From contig DWYB01000036.1 in NCBI GenBank assembly GCA_019118885.1, forward strand, positions 1 to 64,000: a DNA stretch of 64,000 nt, written 5' to 3'. Under the pieces are notes generated by a model that was given only the letters and a program-made list of their open reading frames with translations, was not told the origin of the DNA and ran no database searches. Shown here piece after piece: positions 26,712-35,292 of this stretch; the stretch's first letter is position 1; each line of letters opens with the position of its first letter. The stretch is from Candidatus Mediterraneibacter surreyensis (GTDB lineage Bacteria; Bacillota; Clostridia; Lachnospirales; Lachnospiraceae). The position numbers were made by a program, and so were the translations under genes.

Positions 26712-27794
26712 ATGAAAGCAATAGCAAGATTTGGAAAAGAATTTGGCGGATACAGAATGATCGATGTTCCGAAACCGACTTGTGGTCCTGATGACATTAT
26801 CATTGAGATCAAGGCGGCCGCTATCTGCGGAGCTGATATGAAGCACTGGAGAGTGGACAACGGATCTGACGAATTCAACTCTGTACGTGGTCATGAGTTC
26901 GCCGGCGACATCGTAGAAGTCGGCGAGAACGTAAAAGACTGGAAAGTCGGACAGAGAGTAGTATCCGATAACAGCGCTCACGTATGCGGCGTATGCCCGG
27001 CCTGTGAGCAGGGAGATTTCCTTTGCTGCGAAGAAAAAGTAAACCTCGGTCTTGACAACAATACATGGGGCGGCGGATTCTCTAAATACTGTAAAGTTCC
27101 GGGAGAAATCCTTGCAATTCATAAACATGCAATCTGGGAGATCCCGGAGAATGTAAAATATGAAGAAGCAGCAGTGCTCGATCCGATCTGCAACGCATAC
27201 AAAGCGGTAGCACAGCAGAGTCACTTTCTTCCGGGTCAGGATGTTGTTGTATTCGGAACAGGCCCGCTCGGACTCTTCTCTGTACAGATCGCAAGAATCA
27301 TGGGCGCTGTAAATATCGTAATGGTAGGACTTGACGAAGATGTTGCAACACGTTTCCCGGTTGCTCTTGAGGTTGGAGCTACACATGTAGTAAATGGTTC
27401 CAAAGAAGATGTTGTGAAGAGATGTACAGAAATCTGCGGAAGAGATAACCTGGGACTTGTAATCGAGTGCTCCGGAGCTAATATCGCTCTGAAACAGGCG
27501 ATCGAGATGCTCCGTCCGAACGGCGAGGTTGTTCGCGTAGGTATGGGATTTAAACCGCTTGAGTTCTCCATCAACGACATTACATCCTGGAACAAGAGCA
27601 TCATCGGACATATGGCATACGACTCCACATCATGGAGAAATGCGATCCGTCTGCTTGCATCCGGACAGATCAAGGTACAGCCGATGATCACACACAGACT
27701 CGGCCTGTCACAGTATGAGGAAGGATTTGACGCAATGGCAAGAAAAGAAGCGATCAAGGTAATCTTCCACTACGATTTTGACGACGAGGAGTAA
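26712..27794 (+). CDS. ydjL: Zinc-dependent alcohol dehydrogenase, YdjL-like
   Basis: This is an NAD(P)-linked medium-chain dehydrogenase for a polyol or sugar acid, 360 residues. The ATG at 26712 is chosen over the one at 26691 because GAGGAG lies nine bases before it and E. coli YdjL starts equivalently (MKALARFG). Catalytic zinc ligands are in 'AAAICGADMKHW' (Cys) and 'RGHEFAGDIV' (His-Glu). Structural-zinc-type cysteines are in 'CGVCPACEQGDFLCC', and the Rossmann motif is 'GTGPLGLFS'. From memory of E. coli YdjL the two are very similar over their full length. It is the first gene of the catabolic operon. Confidence 0.9.
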   Translation: MKAIARFGKEFGGYRMIDVPKPTCGPDDIIIEIKAAAICGADMKHWRVDNGSDEFNSVRGHEFAGDIVEVGENVKDWKVGQRVVSDNSAHVCGVCPACEQGDFLCCEEKVNLGLDNNTWGGGFSKYCKVPGEILAIHKHAIWEIPENVKYEEAAVLDPICNAYKAVAQQSHFLPGQDVVVFGTGPLGLFSVQIARIMGAVNIVMVGLDEDVATRFPVALEVGATHVVNGSKEDVVKRCTEICGRDNLGLVIECSGANIALKQAIEMLRPNGEVVRVGMGFKPLEFSINDITSWNKSIIGHMAYDSTSWRNAIRLLASGQIKVQPMITHRLGLSQYEEGFDAMARKEAIKVIFHYDFDDEE

Positions 27795-27799
27795 TCCGG

Positions 27800-28492
27800 A
27801 TGGAGAAGAAACTTTTGCTGGCTCCCTCAATGGGATGCTGTGACCTATATGATTTTGAAAATCAGGTGAGATATATCGATGAACATGCAGATTTCCTGCA
27901 TATCGACATAAAGGACGGTAATTATGTCAAGACATTCGGCGTAGGGCCTGACTTTATGACCGTATTAAAAAAAGTTGTAAAAACACCGATGGATGCTCAT
28001 CTGATGGTAAAACATCCACAGGACTTTATCGAAGCGTGTGCGGAGGCCGGAGCGGAATATATTACCCCGCATACCGACTGTATCGAGAGTGATGCTTTTG
28101 TCACGATCAATAAAATCCTCTCTCTTGGCTGCAAGGCGGGAATCGCGATGAATCCCGCCGCGCCGCTGGAGGCCATCCGCTATTACCTGCCGCTGCTTTC
28201 AAAGGTTACGATCATGATCGTGGACGCAGGTTATGCCGGACAAAAAGTCATCACACAGATGTATGATAAGATCCGTACGCTTGTAAAGTGGAGAGAAGAG
28301 ATGGGCCTTGACTTCCTGATCGAGGCGGACGGTTCCATGAACGCAGGCGTATATGCTCCCCTGTATGAAGCGGGCGCAGATGTGGTAGTCCTCGGACCGC
28401 CGGCGCTGTGGAATAAAGACCCGGACATCAAGAAGGCCTGGGCCATCATGCAGAATGAAGTGGATGAAGAATTAAAGAAAATTAATCGTTAA
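27800..28492 (+). CDS. Ribulose-phosphate/allulose-6-phosphate 3-epimerase family protein (AlsE-like)
   Basis: This is a TIM-barrel metal-dependent epimerase of 230 residues that inverts C3 of a ketose phosphate. The order of motifs follows the Rpe/AlsE family: 'APSMGCCDL' (Ser of the catalytic set), 'DFLHIDIKDGNYV' (His-x-Asp metal ligands), 'DAHLMVKHPQDFI' (His), 'IMIVDAGYAGQKVI' (catalytic Asp) and 'IEADGSMN'. The pattern of insertions resembles E. coli AlsE (D-allulose-6-phosphate 3-epimerase) more than Rpe. It starts five bases after the YdjL-like gene. E. coli has no such gene in its ydj locus, so it may extend the pathway to another epimer. Confidence 0.85.
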   Translation: MEKKLLLAPSMGCCDLYDFENQVRYIDEHADFLHIDIKDGNYVKTFGVGPDFMTVLKKVVKTPMDAHLMVKHPQDFIEACAEAGAEYITPHTDCIESDAFVTINKILSLGCKAGIAMNPAAPLEAIRYYLPLLSKVTIMIVDAGYAGQKVITQMYDKIRTLVKWREEMGLDFLIEADGSMNAGVYAPLYEAGADVVVLGPPALWNKDPDIKKAWAIMQNEVDEELKKINR

Positions 28493-28499
28493 ACAGAAA

Positions 28500-28539
28500 C
28501 GGCGGCACGGCTATATTACCTCTGCCTGCTGTGCCGCCG
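28500..28539 (+). terminator. 9-bp GC-rich hairpin without T-run
   Basis: CGGCGGCAC (28500-28508) pairs with GTGCCGCCG (28531-28539). No U-tract follows, so it is more likely an mRNA-stability or partial-attenuation hairpin between the epimerase and the transporter. Confidence 0.6.
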
Positions 28540-28582
28540 GATATAAAAGGATAAGAAAAAGAAAGGAAGAGAGGAAAAAATC

Positions 28583-29962
28583 ATGGCATCAACAACAAAA
28601 AGTGCGAATATCGGTGCAAGACTGGATCGTCTGCCGAATTCCGGCTGGCATATAAAAATGTGGCTTATTACAGCATTTGCCCTTCTGGTGTGCTGGTCAA
28701 ATGCAATCGGAGGTTCTGTACAGAACGTTCTGTTAAACGAACTTCACTGGCTGGAACCGGGTACGACGCTCCTTGCAATGTGGGGAACAACTTATACGGC
28801 AGGTCAGCTCTTCGGAGCGCTGGTCGGAGGTCCTATCGGTGATAAGATCGGACGTAAAAAAAGTATTATGTTATACGAGATAATACATATCATCGCTATG
28901 ATCGGAGGAGCTATTTCTCCTAATGTATATGTACTGTATGTATTCAGACTGATCCAGGGATTCGGGCTGGGAGCTCTTCTGGTCGTTCTGTTCGCGGGAT
29001 TCACAGAGTATGTGCCGGGCAGAAACCGTGGTACATGGTCCAGCCGTAACTCCTTTATCGGAAACTGGTCTCATCCGGTCAGCAACGGTATTGCATTTCT
29101 CATTGGTCTGACTGGTGTCGGCCTGAATGCAAACTGGAGAATCCAGTATATGATCCCGTCAATCCTGTCAATCATCGCAGCTGCTCTTATTGCAAAGAAA
29201 TTCCCGGAGTCTCCGAGATGGCTGGAATCTCAGGGCAGAGTAGACGAGGCGGATGCGATCCTTACAAAGATTGAAAAAGAGATCGAAGCTTCCACAGGCA
29301 AACCGCTTCCTCCTGTAACAGAAGCGCCGAAGCCGGTTAAACAGCTTCCGTATTCCGCACTGTTCAAAGGAAAGCTGCTCAGAAGAACAATCGTCGGTTC
29401 TCTTGTACTGATCGGTATGAACACGATCCAGTATACATTGATGACATGGATGCCTTCACTGCTTGTATCACTCGGATATGATACGTCGCAGTCTCAGTTC
29501 ATGACAATGTTCGGTCTCTTCGGAGCTCCGTTCGGAATCTTTATCGCATCACTTTACATGGATAAGATCCCGAGAAGAGTCACAGGTGTGGTCCTGCTCA
29601 TACTTATGGCTGTACTCGGTGTTATCACGAGTCAGCAGACGTCAATGACTCCATTGATCGTATCAACGTTCTTACTGAACACGGTTATTTACATGTATGT
29701 ATGCTACGCATCAGCAGTATATGTGCCTGAGATGTGGCCTACATCAGCGAAACTGTCAGGTTCCGGTTTCTGTAACGCGATCGGACGTGTCAGCAATATC
29801 TTCTTCCCGTTCCTCGTTACATACGTTGCGGCAAGCTCAATGGGAAGCGCAGGCGTATTCGTCCTGATCTCTATCGTAGCCGTTGTCATCGCAGTAAGTG
29901 TTGCAGTGTTCGGTGTTGAGACAAGAGGAGAGTCTGTAGAAGATATCGGTAATGTCGACTAA
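28583..29962 (+). CDS. ydjK: MFS transporter, YdjK-like
   Basis: This is a major facilitator superfamily uptake permease of 459 residues with twelve predicted membrane segments. The start 'GARLDRLPNSGWHIKMW' and 'LLVCWSNAIGG' closely resemble E. coli YdjK. The MFS loop motif 'GDKIGRKKSIML' lies between helices 2 and 3, and the sugar-porter-like 'FPESPRWLESQGR' after helix 6. A further YdjK-like block is 'YMYVCYASAVYVPEMWPT'. It probably brings in the pathway substrate, a carboxylated sugar or polyol if the E. coli locus is a guide. It sits between the epimerase and the second dehydrogenase and is cotranscribed with both. Confidence 0.9.
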   Translation: MASTTKSANIGARLDRLPNSGWHIKMWLITAFALLVCWSNAIGGSVQNVLLNELHWLEPGTTLLAMWGTTYTAGQLFGALVGGPIGDKIGRKKSIMLYEIIHIIAMIGGAISPNVYVLYVFRLIQGFGLGALLVVLFAGFTEYVPGRNRGTWSSRNSFIGNWSHPVSNGIAFLIGLTGVGLNANWRIQYMIPSILSIIAAALIAKKFPESPRWLESQGRVDEADAILTKIEKEIEASTGKPLPPVTEAPKPVKQLPYSALFKGKLLRRTIVGSLVLIGMNTIQYTLMTWMPSLLVSLGYDTSQSQFMTMFGLFGAPFGIFIASLYMDKIPRRVTGVVLLILMAVLGVITSQQTSMTPLIVSTFLLNTVIYMYVCYASAVYVPEMWPTSAKLSGSGFCNAIGRVSNIFFPFLVTYVAASSMGSAGVFVLISIVAVVIAVSVAVFGVETRGESVEDIGNVD

Positions 29963-30023
29963 ACTAAATCTGTGCTGAATATTCTGTGCAGAATATAAAT
30001 TAAAAAGGAAGGAAGTAACGAAG

Positions 30024-31079
30024 ATGAAAAATTCAGAAGCAATCTTAGTGACTCCGAAACATTTTGAGATTCAGGAGTGCCCGGTTCCGGAGCCGAAGGA
30101 GAATGAAATCCTCCTGAAAGTAGAGTATGTGGGAATGTGCGGGTCTGATATCCACGGGTTTGAGTTCGGACCATTCATCCCTCCGAAAGATCCGAACCAG
30201 AAGATCGGTCTTGGCCATGAGGTTGCAGGTGAAGTGGCAGCCGTAGGCGCGAAAGTAACGAAGTTTAAAGTGGGAGATAAAGTTCTCATCGAGCCGGGCG
30301 TGCCGGACAATACATGCGACTACTGTAAGTCTGGCCGCTACAATATCTGCCCGGGCGTAGATTTTATGGCGACACAGCCCAACTATAAGGGGGCTCTGAC
30401 ACAGTATATGACGCATCCGGAGGAGTGGACTTACCACATTCCGGAAGGCATGACGACGATGGAAGCGGCTCTGGTAGAGCCTGCGGCAGTCGGCATGCAT
30501 GCGGCTATCCTGGGTGAGGCAAGACTTGGAAAGAGCATTGTTATCCTTGGCGCTGGTACGATCGGACTTATGGTCCTTCAGGCATGCTTGAGCCTTGGAG
30601 CTACGGATATCACGGTTGTAGATGTTATCGAGAAACGTCTGGATCTGGCAAAGAAACTTGGCGCAAAGAGAGTGATCAATGGAAAAGAGCAGGATACGGT
30701 TGCATACCTGCGCTCCGAAGAAATGTACGGAGATCACGGCGTGGAACTTGTATTTGAGTGCGGCGGTTCCGTATTCCTGGCTCAGCAGGCAGTACAGATC
30801 GTTGCCCGCGGCGGTAAGATCATGATGGTCGGAACACAGTCCAAACCGGTTCCGATTGACTTTCTTAAGATCAACCGCGAGGTGACCATCCAGACATCTT
30901 TCCGTTATTGCAATAACTTCCCGCAGACGATCGAAGCGATTGCTACAGGCAAGTTTAATGTGAAAGATATGGTAACAAATATTTACGATTACAAAGACGT
31001 TCAGCAGGCATTTGAAGACGCTATCGATCCGGTCAAGAAGACCGAGATGATCAAAGGTGTAGTGAAGGTTGCGGAGTAG
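30024..31079 (+). CDS. ydjJ: Zinc-dependent sorbitol/polyol-type dehydrogenase, YdjJ-like
   Basis: This is a second medium-chain dehydrogenase, 351 residues, orthologous in appearance to E. coli YdjJ (start 'MKNSEAIL', 'FGPFIPPKDPNQKIGLGHE', 'VDFMATQPNYKGALT'). The catalytic zinc site is Cys in 'VGMCGSDIHG', His-Glu in 'GLGHEVAGE' and Glu in 'LVEPAAVGM'. The NAD-binding motif is 'GAGTIGLMVL'. The structural zinc site is incomplete: 'EPGVPDNTCDYCKSGRYNIC' has Asp where the first of the four cysteines usually stands. Sorbitol dehydrogenases without structural zinc are known, so it is probably active. A good Shine-Dalgarno sequence (AAGGAAGG) precedes it. Confidence 0.9.
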   Translation: MKNSEAILVTPKHFEIQECPVPEPKENEILLKVEYVGMCGSDIHGFEFGPFIPPKDPNQKIGLGHEVAGEVAAVGAKVTKFKVGDKVLIEPGVPDNTCDYCKSGRYNICPGVDFMATQPNYKGALTQYMTHPEEWTYHIPEGMTTMEAALVEPAAVGMHAAILGEARLGKSIVILGAGTIGLMVLQACLSLGATDITVVDVIEKRLDLAKKLGAKRVINGKEQDTVAYLRSEEMYGDHGVELVFECGGSVFLAQQAVQIVARGGKIMMVGTQSKPVPIDFLKINREVTIQTSFRYCNNFPQTIEAIATGKFNVKDMVTNIYDYKDVQQAFEDAIDPVKKTEMIKGVVKVAE

Positions 31080-31112
31080 ACGTTCAACCGTGGTGAGAAA
31101 GGAGAAATAGTT

Positions 31113-31952
31113 ATGATATCAGATATCAGATATTGGGAAAAGAAAGCAAGTGAAGGACATTACGCAATTCCTCATTTTAACGTGTGGAATGCAGAGATGC
31201 TGATGGGAGTTATCGATGCCGCAGAGGAATTACGGGCCCCGATCATTATCTCTTTTGGAACTGGATTTACGGGGAACACTTCCTTTGAAGACTACTGCTA
31301 TATGATGGAATCTATGGCGAAAAAGGCAACTGTACCGGTTATCCTGCACTGGGATCACGGACGCAATATGACGATCCTGCAGAATGCGGTAAATCACTGC
31401 ATGAACTCTGTAATGCGTGACGCTTCGGCTCTTCCGTATGAGGAAAATGTTGCGGAGATAAAGAGATGTGTTGATTATTTCCATGCATATAACATTCCTG
31501 TTGAGGCCGAGCTTGGACATGTGGGAAATGAGACGATATACGAAGAAGCTCTGGCGGAGTATCACTATACAGATCCGAAACAGGCGAAGGATTTTGTGGA
31601 CAGAACAGGGTGTGATTCTCTGGCGATTGCTATCGGAAATGTACACGGAGTATACTCTTCCGAACCGAAACTGGCGTTTGATATACTTGAGGAAGTTGCA
31701 AAAACAGTAGATGTTCCTATCGTTCTGCACGGCGCTTCCGGCATCGGTGATGAGGATATCAAAAAAGCAATCTCTCTTGGAATTGCAAAGATCAATATCC
31801 ATACAGAACTGTGTCAGGCTGCGATGGAAGCTATCAACGAGCATAAGGATGAGCCGTTCCTGGCGGTAGAACGAGCTGTAAGACAGGCAGTGAAAGAGCG
31901 CGCTATGTATAAGATCAAATTGTTTGGTGATGATGGAAGGGCTGATGAATAA
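31113..31952 (+). CDS. ydjI: Class II ketose-bisphosphate aldolase, YdjI-like
   Basis: This is a zinc-dependent class II aldolase of 279 residues that would split a ketose 1-phosphate into dihydroxyacetone phosphate and an aldehyde. It matches E. coli YdjI nearly block by block as I recall it ('DIRYWE', 'HYAIPHFNVWNAEMLMGV', 'ISFGTGFTGNTSFED'). Metal ligands are His in 'LHWDHGRNM', Glu/His in 'EAELGHVGNE', and His in 'IVLHGASGIGDEDI'. The phosphate-binding 'KINIHTELC' ends the barrel. E. coli YdjI was reported to act on eight- or nine-carbon keto-sugar acids phosphorylated at C1. Its last codons overlap the start of the next gene. Confidence 0.93.
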   Translation: MISDIRYWEKKASEGHYAIPHFNVWNAEMLMGVIDAAEELRAPIIISFGTGFTGNTSFEDYCYMMESMAKKATVPVILHWDHGRNMTILQNAVNHCMNSVMRDASALPYEENVAEIKRCVDYFHAYNIPVEAELGHVGNETIYEEALAEYHYTDPKQAKDFVDRTGCDSLAIAIGNVHGVYSSEPKLAFDILEEVAKTVDVPIVLHGASGIGDEDIKKAISLGIAKINIHTELCQAAMEAINEHKDEPFLAVERAVRQAVKERAMYKIKLFGDDGRADE

Positions 31953-32922
31953 AGTGAGTAAAGGTACAGATGTAATTATCATCGGGGCGGCGATCGTGGA
32001 TCTGCCGCTGCGCCCGGTGAGCAAAGAGGTGTTCGATACCGTCTCCTATCCGGTGGATGGGATTTCCATGACCATAGGCGGGGACGCTATAAATGAAGCT
32101 ACGATCATTACAAGGCTGGGACATAAGGTGTCGTTGATGAGCTGTATCGGCGTTGATGTGGCAGGCGCTTTTGTGCTGAGTCATTGTGAACGTACCGGAA
32201 TTGATACTACATATATCAAACAGGATCCCGCAATCGACACCTCGATCAACGTGGGGCTGGTAGCTGCGGACGGGGAACGTACGTTTATTACGAACCGTCA
32301 GGGCAGCCTGTGGAAATTCAAATATGAAGATCTGGATCTGTCCGCTCTGAAGGATGCGAAGATTCTCTCGTTTGCAAGTATTTTCAATAATCCGCTGTTT
32401 GATAACAAAGCAATGGTATCGGTATTTAAGAAAGCCAAAGAAGAAGACATGATCATCTGTGCGGATATGGTATCCCCCAGATTAAATGAAAAACTGGAGG
32501 ATATCACGGAGGCGCTGAGTTATGTGGATTATTTCTTCCCGAACTTTGAAGAAGCCAGCGAAATGACAGGCGAAACAGACGAGGCAAAGGTTGCGGATAA
32601 GCTGTATGCGTGCGGAGTGAAGAATGTGATCATGAAGATTGGAAAGAGAGGCTGCTATATCCGCAATGCGGAAGGAGCACAGATTGTTCCGGCATGCAAA
32701 GGAGTGACAGCCATTGACACGATCGGCGCCGGAGATAATTTTGCATCAGGATTCATAACCGGGCTTCTTGAGGGCAGGAACATCCGGGACTGTGCCGTCT
32801 ATGCAAACTGTACGGCAGCTGTGTCGGTTCAGTATGTCGGCGCTACCGGAGGAGTCCAGGAGAAGTCGGATGTAGATAAGATGCTCGCGAAGTACCTTGT
32901 GGACTACGGACAGCAGCAGTAA
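31945..32922 (+). CDS. ydjH: PfkB-family sugar kinase, YdjH-like
   Basis: This is a ribokinase/PfkB-family kinase of 325 residues. The ATG at 31945 overlaps the aldolase stop by eight bases (ATGAATAA); a GTG at 31954 is an alternative start. It resembles E. coli YdjH throughout: 'IIGAAIVDLPLRPVSKEVFD', 'GGDAINEATIITRLGHK', 'DTSINVGLV', 'LSYVDYFFPNFEEA'. The ATP-site and catalytic base motif is 'DTIGAGDNFASGF' near residue 255. YdjH has been reported to phosphorylate C1 of higher-carbon ketoses ending in a carboxylate. The overlap with the aldolase suggests translational coupling of kinase and aldolase, consecutive steps. Confidence 0.92.
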   Translation: MNKVSKGTDVIIIGAAIVDLPLRPVSKEVFDTVSYPVDGISMTIGGDAINEATIITRLGHKVSLMSCIGVDVAGAFVLSHCERTGIDTTYIKQDPAIDTSINVGLVAADGERTFITNRQGSLWKFKYEDLDLSALKDAKILSFASIFNNPLFDNKAMVSVFKKAKEEDMIICADMVSPRLNEKLEDITEALSYVDYFFPNFEEASEMTGETDEAKVADKLYACGVKNVIMKIGKRGCYIRNAEGAQIVPACKGVTAIDTIGAGDNFASGFITGLLEGRNIRDCAVYANCTAAVSVQYVGATGGVQEKSDVDKMLAKYLVDYGQQQ

Positions 32923-32968
32923 AATCTGTACGGACAGGTACCGGACAGGAGAAAGGAATAAATCAGTT

Positions 32969-33961
32969 ATGAAAACAATGAAATTAGGAAAAACAGGAAT
33001 AGATATCTCGAGAATAGGTCTTGGAACATGGTCCATCGGAGGCGGTTCCGCATGGGGCGGAGATCATGAGCTCCAGGTCGTGGTAGATACGATCAGAGAA
33101 GCTCCGAAAGCAGGCGTTAACCTGATTGATACAGCTCCCGGGTACAACTTCGGAAACAGTGAGAAGATCCTTGGAAAAGCGCTTGAGGGTATGAACCGTG
33201 AAGATCTCGTTATCATCACAAAATGTGGTGTGACATGGGATCAGGAGATGAAAGGCGATATGTTCAATGTCGTAAACGGTATTCAGCTTTATAAGAATCT
33301 GAACAGCGAGTCTGTAAAGAAGGAGATCAAAGCTTCTCTGGAGCGTATGGGTACGGATTATGTAGATGTTTACATGACACACTGGCAGGCAATTGAAGGA
33401 TCACCATATTATGTTCCGATCGAAAAGACAATGGATGTTCTCAATGATCTGAAGGCACAGGGCAAGATCAGAGCAATCGGCGCTGCAAACGTTGATATCC
33501 ACCATATTGAAGAGTATCTGAAATGGGGCGAGCTTGATATCGTACAGGCAAAATACTCCATCCTTGACCGTGGCATTGAAGATGAGATCATACCGTGCTG
33601 CCGTGAGAACGGTGTGACGATCCAGGCTTATTCTCCGCTTGAGATGGGGCTTCTGTCCGGAACAATGCCAAGAGACTACAAACCGGTAGGAGCACAGATC
33701 CCGAAGAAATGGTTCCAGCCGGATAATATGCAGGCCGCAATGGATATGATGGATAAATGGAAACCGCTGTGTGAGAAATACAACTGTACTATTGCTAATC
33801 TGGCGCTCGGCTGGATCCTCGCGCAGGGAGACTTTATGAATCTGCTCAGCGGCTCAACGACGGCAGAACAGATCGAGGAGAATGTGAAATCTGCAGAGCT
33901 TGATCTTGATCCGGAAGATGTGGCTTACATGAGAGAACTTGCGGAAGAGATTGATAAATAA
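32969..33961 (+). CDS. ydjG: Aldo/keto reductase, YdjG-like
   Basis: This is an NAD(P)H-dependent aldo/keto reductase TIM barrel of 330 residues. The ATG at 32969 follows AAAGGA; a longer frame upstream overlaps ydjH and is not needed. The catalytic tetrad is visible: Asp and Tyr in 'LIDTAPGYNFGNSE', Lys in 'IITKCGVTW', His in 'YMTHWQAIEG'. The match to E. coli YdjG is strong ('GTWSIGGGSAWGGD', 'IRAIGAANVDIHHI', 'IVQAKYSILDRGIE'). YdjG was described as reducing methylglyoxal or L-glyceraldehyde, so here it would dispose of the aldehyde released by the aldolase or reduce a keto intermediate. Confidence 0.92.
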   Translation: MKTMKLGKTGIDISRIGLGTWSIGGGSAWGGDHELQVVVDTIREAPKAGVNLIDTAPGYNFGNSEKILGKALEGMNREDLVIITKCGVTWDQEMKGDMFNVVNGIQLYKNLNSESVKKEIKASLERMGTDYVDVYMTHWQAIEGSPYYVPIEKTMDVLNDLKAQGKIRAIGAANVDIHHIEEYLKWGELDIVQAKYSILDRGIEDEIIPCCRENGVTIQAYSPLEMGLLSGTMPRDYKPVGAQIPKKWFQPDNMQAAMDMMDKWKPLCEKYNCTIANLALGWILAQGDFMNLLSGSTTAEQIEENVKSAELDLDPEDVAYMRELAEEIDK

Positions 33962-34144
33962 ACAGTAAAAATTGAACTGTCTGCTTTTTAAAGACCGTTT
34001 GAGTGGGTTTAGACCTCGAATGTTTAGGTTTTAAAGGAGGATAACATGCTTTCACAGGACAAAAGTCTTGCAAAAACCAACTCGGAAGGTATATTATTAG
34101 ATAAACGAAGGGTAAATACCGTAAGCGGGGAAAGGGAAGAAAGC

Positions 34145-34903
34145 ATGGCTGGCAAAGAGAGATTGATGGTTATCCGCCAGACTGTTCAGACGGAAAAGAA
34201 AGTAAGTGTCAGTGATCTGAGCAGGATATGCCGGGTGACAGAGGAAACAATACGAAGAGATCTGGATAAGCTCGAGACTGAGGGGATTCTGACAAGGATA
34301 CATGGGGGCGCCATCTGGAATGAAGGCGCCCAGAAAGAAGGTATCCATTTTTACAGACGTTTGAGCAGGCATCTAAGAGAGAAACAGGAAATTGCCCGGA
34401 AGACGGCAAGACTTCTGGAAGGGAAGAGCACGGTCATTGCGGACTCAAGCACAACGGTTGCGAAAGCGCTGAAGATCATCCCGGAATCTCAGGAGATTAC
34501 GATCGTGACGAATTCTACGGAAGTGTTCCGCGAATTTCAGCAGTCGCCCTTTAATATCATCTCGACAGGCGGAGAGTTCAACAAGAAAGCTCTGTCGCTT
34601 CAGGGACAACTGGCGAAATCTAATATTGAAAAGTATAATGTGGATCTTGCGCTGATCAGCTGCAAAGGACTCAGTATTGAAAAAGGCGTACTGGATTCCA
34701 ACGAGAGCGAGGCGGAGATCAAGAAAGCCATGCTTGCACAGGCAGAAGAGGTAGCTCTGCTGGCAGATTATTCCAAGTTCGGGCAGTCGGCGTTTGTCAA
34801 CCTGATCGATCTGGACCGTGTGAATTATCTGATTACGGACAGAAAGCCGGCGGATGAATGGGTCGAATATTGCAATGAACACGGGATCACATTGATCTGT
34901 TGA
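34145..34903 (+). CDS. ydjF: DeoR-family transcriptional repressor, YdjF-like
   Basis: This is the probable local repressor, 252 residues, the same length as E. coli YdjF when begun at the ATG at 34145 ('MAGKERLMVIRQTV'). An in-frame ATG at 34046 has the better Shine-Dalgarno sequence (AAAGGAGG) and would add 33 residues without family similarity, so the start is uncertain. The N-terminal helix-turn-helix is 'VSVSDLSRICRVTEETIRRDLDKLE' with 'ILTRIHGGAI'. The C-terminal sugar-phosphate sensor domain has 'ADSSTTV', 'VTNS', 'STGGEFNKKALSLQG' and 'LLADYSKFGQ'. It probably binds the shared motif found at both promoters of the region and is released by a pathway sugar phosphate. Confidence 0.9.
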   Translation: MAGKERLMVIRQTVQTEKKVSVSDLSRICRVTEETIRRDLDKLETEGILTRIHGGAIWNEGAQKEGIHFYRRLSRHLREKQEIARKTARLLEGKSTVIADSSTTVAKALKIIPESQEITIVTNSTEVFREFQQSPFNIISTGGEFNKKALSLQGQLAKSNIEKYNVDLALISCKGLSIEKGVLDSNESEAEIKKAMLAQAEEVALLADYSKFGQSAFVNLIDLDRVNYLITDRKPADEWVEYCNEHGITLIC

Positions 34904-34964
34904 AACTGCGCATGCTGCGGTGTGTTGATATAAATGTGAAATTTTACAGCAGTGCGAATAGCCG

Positions 34965-35012
34965 GGCATCCGGATTCTGATGGTTATATCAGGATTCGGA
35001 TGCCTTTTCTTT
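34965..35012 (+). terminator. Intrinsic terminator after the ydjF-like gene
   Basis: Bases 34965-34981 pair with 34988-35004 (17 bp, two G-U pairs) around a GGTTAT loop, followed by TTTTCTTT. Confidence 0.9.
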
Positions 35013-35080
35013 ATCTTCTTTTTCACAGATCCGTTCAAAGAAGAACAAAGGAGCTGTCTGCATATTTCTTTGAAAATACC

Positions 35081-35100
35081 TTTGAAATAAAGAAAAAATG
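35081..35100 (+). promoter_or_regulatory. Candidate YdjF operator 2
   Basis: TTTGAAATAAAGAAAAAATG, an exact repeat of the site at 35164 and one base different from 26466. Confidence 0.6.
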
Positions 35101-35163
35101 CATAAAACAAAAAAATATGTCATAAAAATAAGGGATAAAAATTAGTGAAAACATATAAAAATC

Positions 35164-35218
35164 TTTGAAATAAAGAAAAAATGTTGACAACAGAAAAAGT
35201 GAAATGTAAAATACATTT
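35164..35218 (+). promoter_or_regulatory. Promoter of the symporter gene with candidate operator 3
   Basis: A copy of the 20-mer operator (35164-35183) abuts a perfect TTGACA at 35184-35189. TAAAAT (35207-35212, preceded by TG) follows after 17 bp. AAATGTA-AAA-TACATTT (35202-35218) is an additional perfect inverted repeat over the -10. The remaining 389-bp gap between the ydjF-like gene and the symporter is AT-rich and holds only the terminator and these sites. Confidence 0.75.
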
Positions 35219-35292
35219 AAAGGATTTGTGCAGGATTCACAATAGAGCATGAAGCGGCACAATTAATCAACAGAAACGAGGAAGGTGGAATT

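Noticed and set aside
26571-27611. 346-codon minus-strand frame opposite the YdjL-like gene
   Set aside because: It overlaps the promoter region and a clear dehydrogenase on the other strand; its sequence is low in recognisable features.
34046-34144. Start of the DeoR-type regulator at 34046
   Set aside because: The Shine-Dalgarno sequence there is good, but the extra 33 residues have no family similarity and the ATG at 34145 gives the length and N-terminus of YdjF; kept as an alternative only.
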